Shown: one piece after another, positions 37,392 through 46,499 of the stretch
How the letters are laid out: every line of letters begins with the position of its first letter
How positions within the stretch are numbered: position 1 is the stretch's first letter
NCBI GenBank assembly: GCA_002067235.1
Contig: MVQP01000009.1
Coordinates: 1 to 57,520 of the forward strand
DNA: 57,520 nt
Origin: Syntrophorhabdus sp. PtaB.Bin047
GTDB taxonomy: Bacteria > Desulfobacterota > Syntrophorhabdia > Syntrophorhabdales > Syntrophorhabdaceae
Direction of reading: 5' to 3'
Program-made: the position numbers and the translations under genes
The notes under the pieces: generated by a model
Seen by the model: the letters and a program-made list of their open reading frames with translations, nothing else
What the model was told of the DNA's origin: nothing
Databases searched by the model: none

Positions 37392-38630
37392 ATGAAAAGG
37401 TTCTTAGTACTTGCACTCGCATTATTCTGTTTTTCCCTCTTTTTCTACGCATCACCGGCAATGTCCTATGACACGCTGAAGATAGGCGCGCCGCAGCCCA
37501 TGACCGGTTCGGACGCCCCCTTCGGGGCGAAGTTCAAGAAGGCCTATGACCTTGCGGTCGAAGAGATCAACCAGGCCGGCGGCATCAACGGCAAGAAGCT
37601 CGAGGTGGTCATAGAGGACCACCAGGCAAAGAACCCGCTTGCCGCGACGGTCACGGAGAAACTCATCAACCAGTACAAGGTCCTCGTGCTGACGGGCGGA
37701 CGTGCCTCGGGTCAGGCGGTCGAGATCGCCTCGGTGGCCCAGAGGCTGAAAACGCCCTACGTCGTCGATCACCCTTCGGCGGACATCATAACCGCAAAGG
37801 GGTTCGAGTGGATCTTCAGGAACAACCCCACGGGGACGATCTATCCCCAGGCGTTCAACAAGTTCATCAGCGAGACCCCGGGCGCCCTGCCGAAATCGGC
37901 GGCAGTGGTCTACGACAACACCGTGTTCGGGAAATCCATCGCCAATTCCGCCATGTCGTTCCTGAAGTCGAAGAACGTCAAGATCGTCAACGACGAGGCC
38001 TATCCCGTCAACACCCTTGATTTCAAGCCCATCATGACGAAGGTCAAGGCGAACAACCCCGACTTTCTCCTTATGGTGGCCGTTTCAACGACCGATGCCA
38101 TCCTTCTCACCCGTCACGCGAAAGAGATGGGTGTTTCCCCGAGGGCCTTTGTCGGCTTCGGCGGTGGCTTCGGCGTCGCTGACTTCGCCACGGAGCTTCG
38201 CAAACTGAGCGACAACGTCTTCTCATCGGCTGCCTGGTCGGGCAACCCCAACGATCCGAAGACGAAGGCGTTCTACCAGAAGTTCGAGAAGAAATACGGT
38301 TTTCATCCGAAGGAACATGAGGTTGAAGGATACGCGATTATCTACATAATCGCCGATGCCATGAAAAGGACGAAGTTCACCAACAACCTCGAAAAGGACC
38401 GCGACCTTCTGCGGCAGTCCCTGCTGAAGACCAACATGTCGACGGTTTTCGGAAAGGTGAAGTTCGGCAACTGGGCAGGCCCTCTCGGGGACAAGTACAC
38501 GAACCAGAACATCTACTCTCCGGAACACTCCGTGCTTGCCCAGTGGCGTGACGGCAAACTGCTGAACGTGTATCCCAAGGCGAATGCGGAAGTAACCCCT
38601 GTGTTCCCTGATCCTTCAGCAAAAAAATAA
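37392..38630 (+). CDS. livK: branched-chain amino acid-type ABC transporter substrate-binding protein
   Basis: The protein is 412 aa, with a Sec signal (about 1-25, ending PAMS) and a periplasmic binding fold of the Leu/Ile/Val-binding family (IGAPQPMTGSDAPFG, DLAVEEINQAGGINGKKLEVVIED). GGGGAGGTAATC precedes the ATG. First gene of livKHMGF. In anaerobic aromatic or fatty-acid degraders, such proteins often bind carboxylates rather than amino acids. The linked semialdehyde dehydrogenase makes a branched or C3 substrate possible, but the ligand is not evident. Confidence 0.93.
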   Translation: MKRFLVLALALFCFSLFFYASPAMSYDTLKIGAPQPMTGSDAPFGAKFKKAYDLAVEEINQAGGINGKKLEVVIEDHQAKNPLAATVTEKLINQYKVLVLTGGRASGQAVEIASVAQRLKTPYVVDHPSADIITAKGFEWIFRNNPTGTIYPQAFNKFISETPGALPKSAAVVYDNTVFGKSIANSAMSFLKSKNVKIVNDEAYPVNTLDFKPIMTKVKANNPDFLLMVAVSTTDAILLTRHAKEMGVSPRAFVGFGGGFGVADFATELRKLSDNVFSSAAWSGNPNDPKTKAFYQKFEKKYGFHPKEHEVEGYAIIYIIADAMKRTKFTNNLEKDRDLLRQSLLKTNMSTVFGKVKFGNWAGPLGDKYTNQNIYSPEHSVLAQWRDGKLLNVYPKANAEVTPVFPDPSAKK

Positions 38631-38644
38631 CAAGCGGGTAGAAC

Positions 38645-39511
38645 ATGGAGACACTTGTCCAGAGCTTGGTAAGCGGCATACTGACGGGATCCCTGTACGC
38701 GATGATAGGGGTGGGACTCACCATAATCTTCGGGGTGATGCGCATCATCAACATGGCCCACGGCGACATGGTGATGCTTGGGATGTACAGCTCCTTCTGG
38801 GCGCTGACCCTGTGGCATATCGACCCCTTCGTGTCGATCATCTTCTGGGTGCCCGTCGCCTTTCTCATCGGTATGCTCACATACCGTTTCCTTCTCAAAA
38901 AGATCGTGCCCGCGGGTGAACTCAACACCCTGCTCTACACCGCGGGCCTCTCGCTCTTCGTATCGAACCTGGCGCTGCTTGTCTGGACAGGTGATTATCG
39001 TACGATCAAACTTGACTACGCGGTCATGCCTTTAAGGCCTCTCGGGATAGCCGTACCGATCCCGCTCGCAGTAGCGTTCGGTATGGCTATCCTGATCACC
39101 GCGCTCCTTTACTGGTTCCTTGTCAAGACCGATACCGGCAGGGCCATCAGGGCGACAAGCCAGGAACCCATGGCTGCGGCATTGATGGGCGTGAATGCCG
39201 CCCAGATGGAGATGGTCACCTTCGGCCTCGGGACGGCGCTGGCATGCGGCGCGGGCGTTCTTCTGGCGCCTTCGCTCTATCTCTACCCGACCGTCGGCGA
39301 GATCCTGGTGGCGAAGTGCTTCGTGATCGTCGTTCTCGGCGGTCTTGGCTCCGTCCAGGGGGCGATCGCGGGGGGGCTTCTTCTCGGGGTGGTGGAATCC
39401 CTGGGGGCGGTCTACGTGTCGGTCCCATACAAGGATGCAATAGGTTTTGTGATCTTCTTGCTCGTCCTGCTTTTCAGACCTTCAGGACTTTTCGGGGTTG
39501 GTAAATCATGA
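38645..39511 (+). CDS. livH: ABC transporter permease, LivH family
   Basis: 288 aa with about eight transmembrane helices. Starts LVQSLVSGILTGSLYAMIGVGLTIIFGVMRIINMAHGD, the family signature with the conserved INMAHGD, and later carries GLGSVQGAIAGGLLLGVVESL. Inner-membrane half of the translocation pore. 14 bp after livK and overlapping livM by 4 bp (ATGA), indicating tight coupling. Confidence 0.95.
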   Translation: METLVQSLVSGILTGSLYAMIGVGLTIIFGVMRIINMAHGDMVMLGMYSSFWALTLWHIDPFVSIIFWVPVAFLIGMLTYRFLLKKIVPAGELNTLLYTAGLSLFVSNLALLVWTGDYRTIKLDYAVMPLRPLGIAVPIPLAVAFGMAILITALLYWFLVKTDTGRAIRATSQEPMAAALMGVNAAQMEMVTFGLGTALACGAGVLLAPSLYLYPTVGEILVAKCFVIVVLGGLGSVQGAIAGGLLLGVVESLGAVYVSVPYKDAIGFVIFLLVLLFRPSGLFGVGKS

Positions 39512-40485
39512 AAAAAACACTGCTGATCATCATAGGGCTCATCGTTCTGGGAATAGCCCCGATCGTTATCCGTTCACCTTTCTTCGTGCATCTCATGATC
39601 ATGGTGCTCATGTGGACCGTTCTCGGTGCGTCATGGAACATCCTCGGGGGATACGCGGGACAGGTTTCGTTCGGGCACGCGACGTTTCTCGGAGCGGGAG
39701 CTTACACCACCATGATCCTCTATCTGAAGTGCGGCGTCGATCCATGGTACGGGATCTTTCTCGGCGGGCTCGTCGCCATGGTGATCTCGCTGCCGATAGG
39801 CTTCATATGCTTCCGCCTGCGCGGCCCTTACTTTTCCCTGTCCACGCTTGCCGTCGCCGAGATCGTGAGGCTCGTGGCGCTCAACTGGGAATCCTTGACG
39901 GCAGGCCCCGTGGGCCTGCTCATAACGACGCTTCCCGGGGTGAGCTTTCTGGGCCAGCCCATAAACTGGGAGAGCAAGGTCCCTTTTTACTACATCATCG
40001 CCATTATTACCTTGATCGCGTTGATCATGACCTATATAGTGTCGAGGACCCGTGTAGGCGCCTATCTCCTTGCCCTGAGAGAGGACATCGACAGCGCCGA
40101 GTCCATCGGGATCAACACGGTGAAGGCAAGGGTCGTGGCGCTTGCGCTGTCCGCGTTCCTGGCCGGGATAGCCGGAGGTTTCTACGCGATGTACCTGCGG
40201 TATGTTGACCCCGACGCGGTCTTCTCCATAGGACTTTCCGTCGAGATGCTCTTTATAGCCATCGTCGGCGGGCTGGCGACGGTCGGCGGCCCCCTGATCG
40301 GTGCCATCGTCCTCGTTACCCTCGGGGAGAGCTTCCGCGAGCATTTTCTCTCGGGCCATCTCATCTTCTACGGTTTCTTCATGATGGTTGCCATCAGGTA
40401 CATGCCTGATGGAGTGTGGGGGCGTCTGAACGTGCTCTTCAAAAAACTCCGCTTAAAGAAGGATGTAAATCATGGCACTGCTTGA
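39508..40485 (+). CDS. livM: ABC transporter permease, LivM family
   Basis: 325 aa with about nine to ten helices. Carries the LivM marks LGGYAGQVSFGHATFLGAGAY near residue 50 and GLATVGGPLIGAIVLV near 255. Pairs with LivH in the membrane. Its start overlaps livH, and its end overlaps livG by 14 bp. Confidence 0.95.
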   Translation: MKKTLLIIIGLIVLGIAPIVIRSPFFVHLMIMVLMWTVLGASWNILGGYAGQVSFGHATFLGAGAYTTMILYLKCGVDPWYGIFLGGLVAMVISLPIGFICFRLRGPYFSLSTLAVAEIVRLVALNWESLTAGPVGLLITTLPGVSFLGQPINWESKVPFYYIIAIITLIALIMTYIVSRTRVGAYLLALREDIDSAESIGINTVKARVVALALSAFLAGIAGGFYAMYLRYVDPDAVFSIGLSVEMLFIAIVGGLATVGGPLIGAIVLVTLGESFREHFLSGHLIFYGFFMMVAIRYMPDGVWGRLNVLFKKLRLKKDVNHGTA

Positions 40486-41218
40486 TGTTCAAGGGCTCAC
40501 CAAATGCTTCGGCGGTTTGAAGGCGGTCTCCGACCTTTCCTTTCAGGTGAATGAAGGAGAGATCCTCGGTCTCATCGGACCCAACGGTGCGGGCAAGACC
40601 ACCGTTTTCAGCCTGATAACGGGTTTCATTCCCGCCAATCAAGGCAAGATCCTTCTCGAAGGCAAGGACATTGCCGGACTCAAGCCCTATTCGATCGCGC
40701 ATAAGGGCATGGCACGGACCTTCCAGATCGTCAAGCCCTTCCGGAAACTGACGGTCCTCGAGAACGTGAGCCTCGCGGCCTTTCTGAGGCATTCCGCGAG
40801 AAAGGACGCCGAGGCACAGGCGCGCCGGGTCCTGGAGCGGGTCGAGCTCATCGACAAGGCAGAGGCCTATGCCTCGGACCTGACGTTGAGCGAACAGAAG
40901 AGACTGGAGATCGCTCGCGCACTCGCGACAAACCCCAAGGTCCTGCTCCTCGATGAACCCATGGGAGGGCTCAACCCGACAGAGGTCGACCACGCGTCGA
41001 TCCTCGTGAGGGACATCTGCAAAAGCGGTGTGACCATCGTCTGGGTGGAGCATGTCCTGAAGGCCATCATGAATTCCTGCCACAGGGTCATAGTCATACA
41101 CCACGGCGAGAAGATAGCCGACATGCCGCCGGAAGAGGTCGTGACGAACCCGGTGGTGATCGAGGCGTATCTCGGCAAGAAGGCTAATTCCTACAAGAAG
41201 GGCGAACCAATATGCTGA
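40472..41218 (+). CDS. livG: ABC transporter ATPase, LivG family
   Basis: 248 aa. Walker [10 protein letters not shown] (36-44), Walker [11 protein letters not shown] (about 165-175), with the usual LivG extension at the C-terminus. The signature segment reads [14 protein letters not shown], where the common form is [13 protein letters not shown] or LSGGQ, a mild deviation. AAGGATGTAAATC precedes the ATG inside livM. Cytoplasmic subunit driving import. Confidence 0.94.
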   Translation: MALLDVQGLTKCFGGLKAVSDLSFQVNEGEILGLIGPNGAGKTTVFSLITGFIPANQGKILLEGKDIAGLKPYSIAHKGMARTFQIVKPFRKLTVLENVSLAAFLRHSARKDAEAQARRVLERVELIDKAEAYASDLTLSEQKRLEIARALATNPKVLLLDEPMGGLNPTEVDHASILVRDICKSGVTIVWVEHVLKAIMNSCHRVIVIHHGEKIADMPPEEVVTNPVVIEAYLGKKANSYKKGEPIC

Positions 41219-41913
41219 CGATCGAAAATCTTGAAGTCTCCTATGGAAGGGCACAGGTGCTCTGGGGCGTGTCCCTGAACATCAACGAAGGCGAGATCAT
41301 CGCCCTCGTCGGGGCGAACGGCGCGGGGAAGACGACGCTGCTGAAGACAATATCGGGAATCGTAAAGAAGAGGTCGGGAACGATCAGCTACGACGGAAAA
41401 CCATTTGACAAGCTGAGTGCCCGCGATATAGTGAAGATGGGCATCGTGCAGGTCCCCGAAGGGAGGAAGCTATTCCCGGAGATGAATATCCTGGAGAACC
41501 TCATGATGGGTGCCTACAAGGTGCCCGGGGAGGAAAGGGAGAAGAGGCTCGATCAGGTATTCACACTGTTCCCGGTGTTGAAGGAGAGGATGAAGCAGCT
41601 TGCAGGAACCCTGTCGGGGGGCGAGCAGCAGATGGTCGCGCTGGCGCGCGGCCTCATGGCGGGTCCCCGGCTCCTCATGCTCGATGAACCGTCCCTCGGG
41701 CTCGCGCCCTTGGTGGTGGAGAGGATATTCGAGGCTGTCCTGAAGATACACCGGGAAGGGGTGACGGTGCTTCTCGTGGAGCAGAACGTGCACGAGGCGC
41801 TGGAACTCGCTGACAGGGGCTACGTCCTCGAGAACGGCAAGATCGCCCTTGAAGGCGCCGGGAGCGAGCTCCTCGGGAATGAACATGTGAGGTGCGCCTA
41901 TCTCGGAATATGA
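41212..41913 (+). CDS. livF: ABC transporter ATPase, LivF family
   Basis: 233 aa. Walker A GANGAGKTT (about 35-43), signature TLSGGEQQMVALARGL, Walker B LLMLDEPSLGLAP, and the LivF-type VEQNVHEALELADRGYVLENG. Overlaps livG by 7 bp. Completes the five-gene transporter. Confidence 0.95.
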   Translation: MLTIENLEVSYGRAQVLWGVSLNINEGEIIALVGANGAGKTTLLKTISGIVKKRSGTISYDGKPFDKLSARDIVKMGIVQVPEGRKLFPEMNILENLMMGAYKVPGEEREKRLDQVFTLFPVLKERMKQLAGTLSGGEQQMVALARGLMAGPRLLMLDEPSLGLAPLVVERIFEAVLKIHREGVTVLLVEQNVHEALELADRGYVLENGKIALEGAGSELLGNEHVRCAYLGI

Positions 41914-41998
41914 GCAAACCGTTTCCTTGGAGTTGCTTGTACAGAGGCATGCGGACAGTGGCGGAAGCATCAAATATTCAATAGACAGGAGAGAAGAG

Positions 41999-42769
41999 AT
42001 GAAATATTCAACTTTTGAGCCGATCAACTACAAAAAGCTCTCCCTTTTGATCGAGAACAGCATCAAGGACCGCATTCTCGAGGGAGAATTCCCTCCCGGC
42101 AGCAGGCTTCCCAACGAGTTCGAGATCGGGAAGCAGTTCGGCGTGAGCCTCGTCACGGTGAGGGAGGCCTTAAAGGGCCTCGAGACCTTCGGTCTCATCG
42201 AGAAGCGCAAGGGCAAGGGAGGAGGCATATTCGTCGCCGAACCGAGGAGCGAGTATGTCAAGACCACCCTCTTTCATTTTCTGAATCACAAGAAGTTCAC
42301 GTCGAGGGACCTCTCGGAGCTCAGGATGATCATCGAGCCCGTGGCGTGCAAACTGGCCTCGAAGCGCATATCGGACGCGGAGATATCCAGGCTTGAAAGA
42401 AACATCGAGTACTGCGAATCCCTGATAGAGAAGACAGGCGGGGCGCTGTCGAGAGATGATTTCTTCCGTCTGGAGGAAAGCAACATAGAGTTTCACAGCA
42501 TAATCGGCGAGGCGACGCAGAACCCGGTGCTGGTGTTGACGATGGATTACGTGCTCGACTTCATGTTCAGCTTCAAGAAGACGACGCTTGCCCCGAGCAG
42601 CGAGTTCTCCAACAGCATCATCAAGGACCACAAGCTCATCCTGGAACAATTGAAGAAGAGGAAAGGAGCCTCCGCCGAGAAGATGATGATCTCACATCTC
42701 CAGAACGTCGAGTTCTACCTGAGGGAGAACGTAAAGGAGAACGAGGACGACTGGCAGAGTTTGCGATAA
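41999..42769 (+). CDS. GntR/FadR-type transcription regulator
   Basis: This 256-aa protein has an N-terminal winged helix (about 12-75, ILEGEFPPGSRLPNEFEIGKQ, VSLVTVREALKGLETFGLIEKR) and a C-terminal all-helical FCD-like domain (about 95-235) with ESNIEFHSIIGEA, the metal/ligand-binding His segment. AGGAGAGAAGAG precedes ATG 41999; a longer in-frame start at 41927 lacks one. Lying between livF and the dehydrogenase in the same direction, it probably senses the transported compound or its CoA derivative and controls the cluster. Confidence 0.9.
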   Translation: MKYSTFEPINYKKLSLLIENSIKDRILEGEFPPGSRLPNEFEIGKQFGVSLVTVREALKGLETFGLIEKRKGKGGGIFVAEPRSEYVKTTLFHFLNHKKFTSRDLSELRMIIEPVACKLASKRISDAEISRLERNIEYCESLIEKTGGALSRDDFFRLEESNIEFHSIIGEATQNPVLVLTMDYVLDFMFSFKKTTLAPSSEFSNSIIKDHKLILEQLKKRKGASAEKMMISHLQNVEFYLRENVKENEDDWQSLR

Positions 42770-42811
42770 GGGTGGAGCAAAGCAAATAAAAGATAAAGGA
42801 GACAGGACAAC

Positions 42812-44302
42812 ATGGCCATTTTGGAAGAACCGATCAAGGGTATCAAAGAGGTCAAGAACTATATCAATGGGGAATGGGTTGATTCGCAGGGGACAATAGT
42901 CGACGTCGTGAACCCGGCTACGGGAAAGGTCATGGGCAAATGCCCCATTTCCACCAAGGAAGAGATAAATGAGGCCGTGGAGGCGGCGAAGGCGGCCTAT
43001 CCGGACTGGAGGAGGACGACCCCGCTTGCCCGTACGAGGATACTCTTCAGATTGAAAGAGCTTCTCGAGGAGAACTTCGAAGAGGTGAGCCGCATCCAGA
43101 CCATGGAGCATGGCAAGACGATCGATGAGTCAAGGGGGGAGACGCGCAGGGGCATCGAGAACGTGGAGGTCGCCTGCGGCATCCCCACCCTGATGCAGGG
43201 GTACTATTCGGAGGACATCGCGTCCGGTATCGACGAATGGGTCATACCGACACCGATGGGGGTCTTCGGCATCATCGGGCCCTTCAATTTCCCCTTCATG
43301 ATACCGCTGTGGTCCGCGCCGTACGCTGTGGCGACGGGGAATACCGTCGTCATCAAGCCGTCCAGCGAGGTCCCTTTCAGCCAGATGCGTCTTGCAGAGC
43401 TGGCGGATGAGGCCGGGTTCCCTCCCGGGGTCTGGAACGTGGTGAACGGCGGCAGGACCGTGGTTGAGGGAATGCTCGACCACCGGGACATCAAGGGCAT
43501 CACCTTTGTCGGTTCAACACCGACCGGTCGCGACGTGATCTACAGAAGGTGCGGGGAAACAGGGAAAAGGGTCATCGCCCAATGCGGCGCGAAGAATTTC
43601 ATGGTCGTCATGCCCGACTGCAACGTCCGGGCGACCATAGCCGCCTGCATGACATCATTTTTCGGAAATGCCGGCCAGAGATGCCTTGCCGCCTCCAATC
43701 TGCTGATGGTGGGTGAAGATGAGGCATTCTACAGGGATTTCGTGACGCAGATGGTGGAGATGGCGTCGAGGATACGGGTAGGCTACGGTCTTGATGACAA
43801 CACGCAGATGGGACCCGTCAGGGATAAGGCGAAGAAGGCCAACATATTGAAATACATAGAGATCGGTATCGGCGAGGGTGCAAAGATGCTCCTCGACGGA
43901 AGAAAGCCGAAGATAACAGCCGATTATCCGGAAGACTGCTTCCTGGGGCCTACGATATTCGAGGGTGTCGATCCCAACAGCCGTATCGGTTCGGAGGAGA
44001 TATTCGGGCCCGTCATGAGTATTATGAGGGCGAAAGACCTCGATGAGGCGATCGAGATCTGCAACAACAATCCCTTCGGTAACGGGCATTCGATCTTCAC
44101 CCAGAACGGGGGATACTCGCGATACTTCACGTATAATGTCGAGAGCGGCAACGTGGGCACGAACATCGGCGTCGTTGCGCCCGTTGCTTTCTTCCCCTTC
44201 AGCGGGATGAAGGATTCCTTCTTCGGCGACCTTCATACCCAGGGCAAGGAAGCCATCCGCTTCTTCACGGAGAGCAAGGTGGTCATTCAGAGGTGGTTCT
44301 AG
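42812..44302 (+). CDS. mmsA: CoA-acylating methylmalonate-semialdehyde dehydrogenase
   Basis: This 496-aa aldehyde dehydrogenase superfamily protein has the MMSDH marks: YINGEWVDS at the start, GIIGPFNFPFMIPLW, the FVGSTPTGRDV loop and FFGNAGQRCLAAS with the catalytic Cys (about residue 289). It also has the family ending KEAIRFFTESKVV. MMSDH converts malonate or methylmalonate semialdehyde plus CoA to acetyl- or propionyl-CoA, with NAD, in valine, beta-alanine or inositol breakdown. AAAGGAGACAGGACAAC precedes the ATG. Its place after a Liv transporter and GntR gene suggests the imported substrate yields such a semialdehyde. Confidence 0.92.
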   Translation: MAILEEPIKGIKEVKNYINGEWVDSQGTIVDVVNPATGKVMGKCPISTKEEINEAVEAAKAAYPDWRRTTPLARTRILFRLKELLEENFEEVSRIQTMEHGKTIDESRGETRRGIENVEVACGIPTLMQGYYSEDIASGIDEWVIPTPMGVFGIIGPFNFPFMIPLWSAPYAVATGNTVVIKPSSEVPFSQMRLAELADEAGFPPGVWNVVNGGRTVVEGMLDHRDIKGITFVGSTPTGRDVIYRRCGETGKRVIAQCGAKNFMVVMPDCNVRATIAACMTSFFGNAGQRCLAASNLLMVGEDEAFYRDFVTQMVEMASRIRVGYGLDDNTQMGPVRDKAKKANILKYIEIGIGEGAKMLLDGRKPKITADYPEDCFLGPTIFEGVDPNSRIGSEEIFGPVMSIMRAKDLDEAIEICNNNPFGNGHSIFTQNGGYSRYFTYNVESGNVGTNIGVVAPVAFFPFSGMKDSFFGDLHTQGKEAIRFFTESKVVIQRWF

Positions 44303-44325
44303 GGTTTTAGCAAGGGAGGGGAATC

Positions 44326-44763
44326 ATGACGATCAACACCTGTTCCGGCGCCATAAGCTTCTCACGGAAGCTGGAAACGGAGTCCGCGGCGTTCTACGAG
44401 GCGGCGGCTGCCCGTTTCCCCGAGGACGCCGAAATGTTCAGCGCCTTCGCCAAAGAGAACAAGAAGTTCATCACCCAGATCGAACGCGCATACTATGGCG
44501 TGATCACCGACGCCATTGAGGGCTGTTTCAGCTTCGACCTCGAGACCGGCGGGTACGAACTGGGAGAGGCCGTCTCGGGTGCGCCAGACCGGGCCGAAAC
44601 GCTGAAGGCCGCCGTGGAGATGGAAGAGAAGATCATCACTTACTACAAGGAAGCGGCGGAGCAATCGAAGCACCTGATGGCCGACGTGCCACGATCGTTC
44701 AACCTCGTGGTCAAGAAGAGGGCCGACCGCGTTCCACGGCTCAAGGCGCTTCTGGGAACGTAG
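44326..44763 (+). CDS. ferritin-like domain protein
   Basis: This 145-aa all-helical protein has the two-repeat pattern of ferritin-like/rubrerythrin proteins. Helix 1 carries LETESAAFYEAAAARFPE (about 15-32); helix 3 carries VEMEEKIITYYKEAAE (about 105-120). The usual ExxH of the first half is replaced (AFAKENKKFITQI shows no His), so a canonical diiron site looks incomplete. No C-terminal rubredoxin domain. GGGAGGGGAATC precedes the ATG. 23 bp after mmsA, so in the same transcript. Possible oxidative-stress or iron-handling role (inference). Confidence 0.72.
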   Translation: MTINTCSGAISFSRKLETESAAFYEAAAARFPEDAEMFSAFAKENKKFITQIERAYYGVITDAIEGCFSFDLETGGYELGEAVSGAPDRAETLKAAVEMEEKIITYYKEAAEQSKHLMADVPRSFNLVVKKRADRVPRLKALLGT

Positions 44764-44855
44764 GACCCGGCCGGCAGTCCGGGAACACGAAGAGCGCATC
44801 GGATCGAAGACTCCCCCGTCCCGGGATGGGGTCAATAAAAAAAGGAGGCCCAGGA

Positions 44856-45344
44856 ATGCGTGCGTTGAAGGCAGTAACTCTTATTGGTATTTTGGCCCTC
44901 TTCATGATGACCGGTATCGCGATGGCACAGCAGATGCCGAACCCTTACGGCCCGAACGTCAACCTGGCAACGGCAAAGAAGGTTGCGGCCGCGGCCGCTG
45001 CTGAAGCGGCAAAGATCAAGATCAACGTCGTGATAGCCGTTGTCGACACGGGCGGCAACCTGGTCTATCTGGAAAGGTTCGACGTGGTTCAGTGGGGCAG
45101 CATTGACGTGGCGGTGAACAAGGCAAAGAGCTCCATCATGTTCAAGAGGCCAACGAAGGCCTTCGAGAACATCTTGAGCAGCGGCGGCAACATGACGTAC
45201 CTTACTCTCGATGGCATACGGGCCATTGAAGGCGGTGTTCCAATCATAGAGAACGGCAGGATCATCGGCGCCATCGGTGTCTCCGGCGGATCGTCCGCCC
45301 AGGACGGCATCGTGGCAAGGGCGGGCGCTGCGCAGGTGCAGTGA
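44856..45344 (+). CDS. exported GlcG/HbpS family (DUF336) protein
   Basis: This 162-aa protein has a signal peptide (1-24, cleavage after AMA) and a single GlcG/HbpS domain: NLATAKKVAAAAAAEA, VVIAVVDTGGNLVYLERFD, the AKSSIMFKRPTKAFE segment and IGAIGVSGGSSAQDG. Secreted HbpS-like members bind heme or sense redox state; others are PduO/GlcG-like. AAAGGAGGCCC precedes ATG 44856. Last gene of the plus-strand cluster, followed by a strong hairpin. Confidence 0.87.
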   Translation: MRALKAVTLIGILALFMMTGIAMAQQMPNPYGPNVNLATAKKVAAAAAAEAAKIKINVVIAVVDTGGNLVYLERFDVVQWGSIDVAVNKAKSSIMFKRPTKAFENILSSGGNMTYLTLDGIRAIEGGVPIIENGRIIGAIGVSGGSSAQDGIVARAGAAQVQ

Positions 45345-45390
45345 CCCGGCAGAACCGCTTCTCCTCCTTTTATGTGAATGCCCCACAGTG

Positions 45391-45422
45391 GAAGGGGCCC
45401 CCGTTCCGTCGGGGGCCCCTTC
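45391..45422. terminator. 12-bp GC-rich hairpin between convergent genes
   Basis: GAAGGGGCCCCC (45391-45402), 8-base loop, GGGGGCCCCTTC (45411-45422): a perfect 12-bp stem, without a T tract. It lies 47 bp after the GlcG-like gene and 80 bp after the M48 gene on the other strand, so it may act in both directions. Confidence 0.6.
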
Positions 45423-45501
45423 AGCAGGGGCCTGACGCGGATGTTGCCGCTCCGTTGCGCGAAGTCCCGGCGGAGCGGCGATAGCCCGTCCCCCGCTGAC
45501 G

Positions 45502-46278
45502 CTATAACCCCCGCGAGAGTTCCTGAACCGGTGCCGTCTGCAGCTTTTCGAGGGCGGCCGCCCTGTCGCCGGGGGCGGGGTGGCTCGCGAAGATGTCGCT
45601 TTCGTTCCCGAACATGGCCTCCAGCCTTCGCAGTGCGCTTATGGCGGCCCCGGGGTTGACATTGTTACGTTTCATCAGCTGCAACGCGTACTGGTCCGCA
45701 TCGAGTTCATGCGCCCTGGAGTACTGGGCGTGCGTCAGTTTCTCGGCGAAACCGGCCAGTTCGGATCGTGAAAGGGTGGCCGCTATCTCATTGCCGCTGG
45801 AGGCGATGCCTCTTCGTATCGCCGAGGTGGCATAGGCGGTCTGAATCGTCGCTTTCGTGTGGCCGAGGGTGACGTGACCGATCTCGTGGCCGATGACGTA
45901 GCAGACCTCATCGTCGGTCATTGCCTTCATGAGCCCCGAGTAGACACGGATCGTCCCGTCCGCCATGGCAAAGGCGTTTACGTCCGGAGCCAGGTAGAGC
46001 TTTATGTCCGGACGAAGACCTCTGTCAAGGCTTATACCTCTCGTGATCCTCGCAAGGCGGATCGCCTGCGCGTCCGTGGGCGGTGCGAGCTTGTTCTTGC
46101 TGTCCATCTCTTTCTTTGCCGCCGCCGCCATGTTCCTGACCTCCGCGTCGGAGAGGGTGACGGCCTTGAAGGCGTCCACGGCCGCGCCCAGCATCCCTTC
46201 GAGGTCAAGGGCGTGAGCCCCGGGAGCAGATGCCGAGATAACAAAGACGCAGATCATCGATACAAAAAGTTTCCTCAA
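45502..46278 (-). CDS. exported M48-family metalloprotease
   Basis: This 258-aa protein has a signal peptide (1-23, cleavage near AHA). Zinc motif HEIGH has H131, E132 and H135; third ligand E191 lies in AHELDAD, as in M48 peptidases such as BepA/LoiP. FASHPAPGDRAAAL near the end is also typical. The start is TTG at 46278 with GGGGAGGC upstream; a TTG 21 bases earlier is worse placed. Periplasmic protease, probably in outer-membrane quality control. Confidence 0.9.
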   Translation of the reverse strand: MRKLFVSMICVFVISASAPGAHALDLEGMLGAAVDAFKAVTLSDAEVRNMAAAAKKEMDSKNKLAPPTDAQAIRLARITRGISLDRGLRPDIKLYLAPDVNAFAMADGTIRVYSGLMKAMTDDEVCYVIGHEIGHVTLGHTKATIQTAYATSAIRRGIASSGNEIAATLSRSELAGFAEKLTHAQYSRAHELDADQYALQLMKRNNVNPGAAISALRRLEAMFGNESDIFASHPAPGDRAAALEKLQTAPVQELSRGL

Positions 46279-46499
46279 TATTTTTGCCTCCCCGTTCAAG
46301 CTTCTTCAATTTCTGTCCGAGATCCCCGGATAGATTCCCGCGGGCGACCGGCGCCGCGTGTTTGACCATGGTACGTCCCTGACGGAATGTCATTGAAGGA
46401 AAAGTTGCCAGGATGTCCCCTGAGGGGACGAAAGCGCCGACTGTTTCTCGTTGACGGGGTGCCGGTCCATGGTGTACAAAAACTGGTGTCAGGAGGTAG

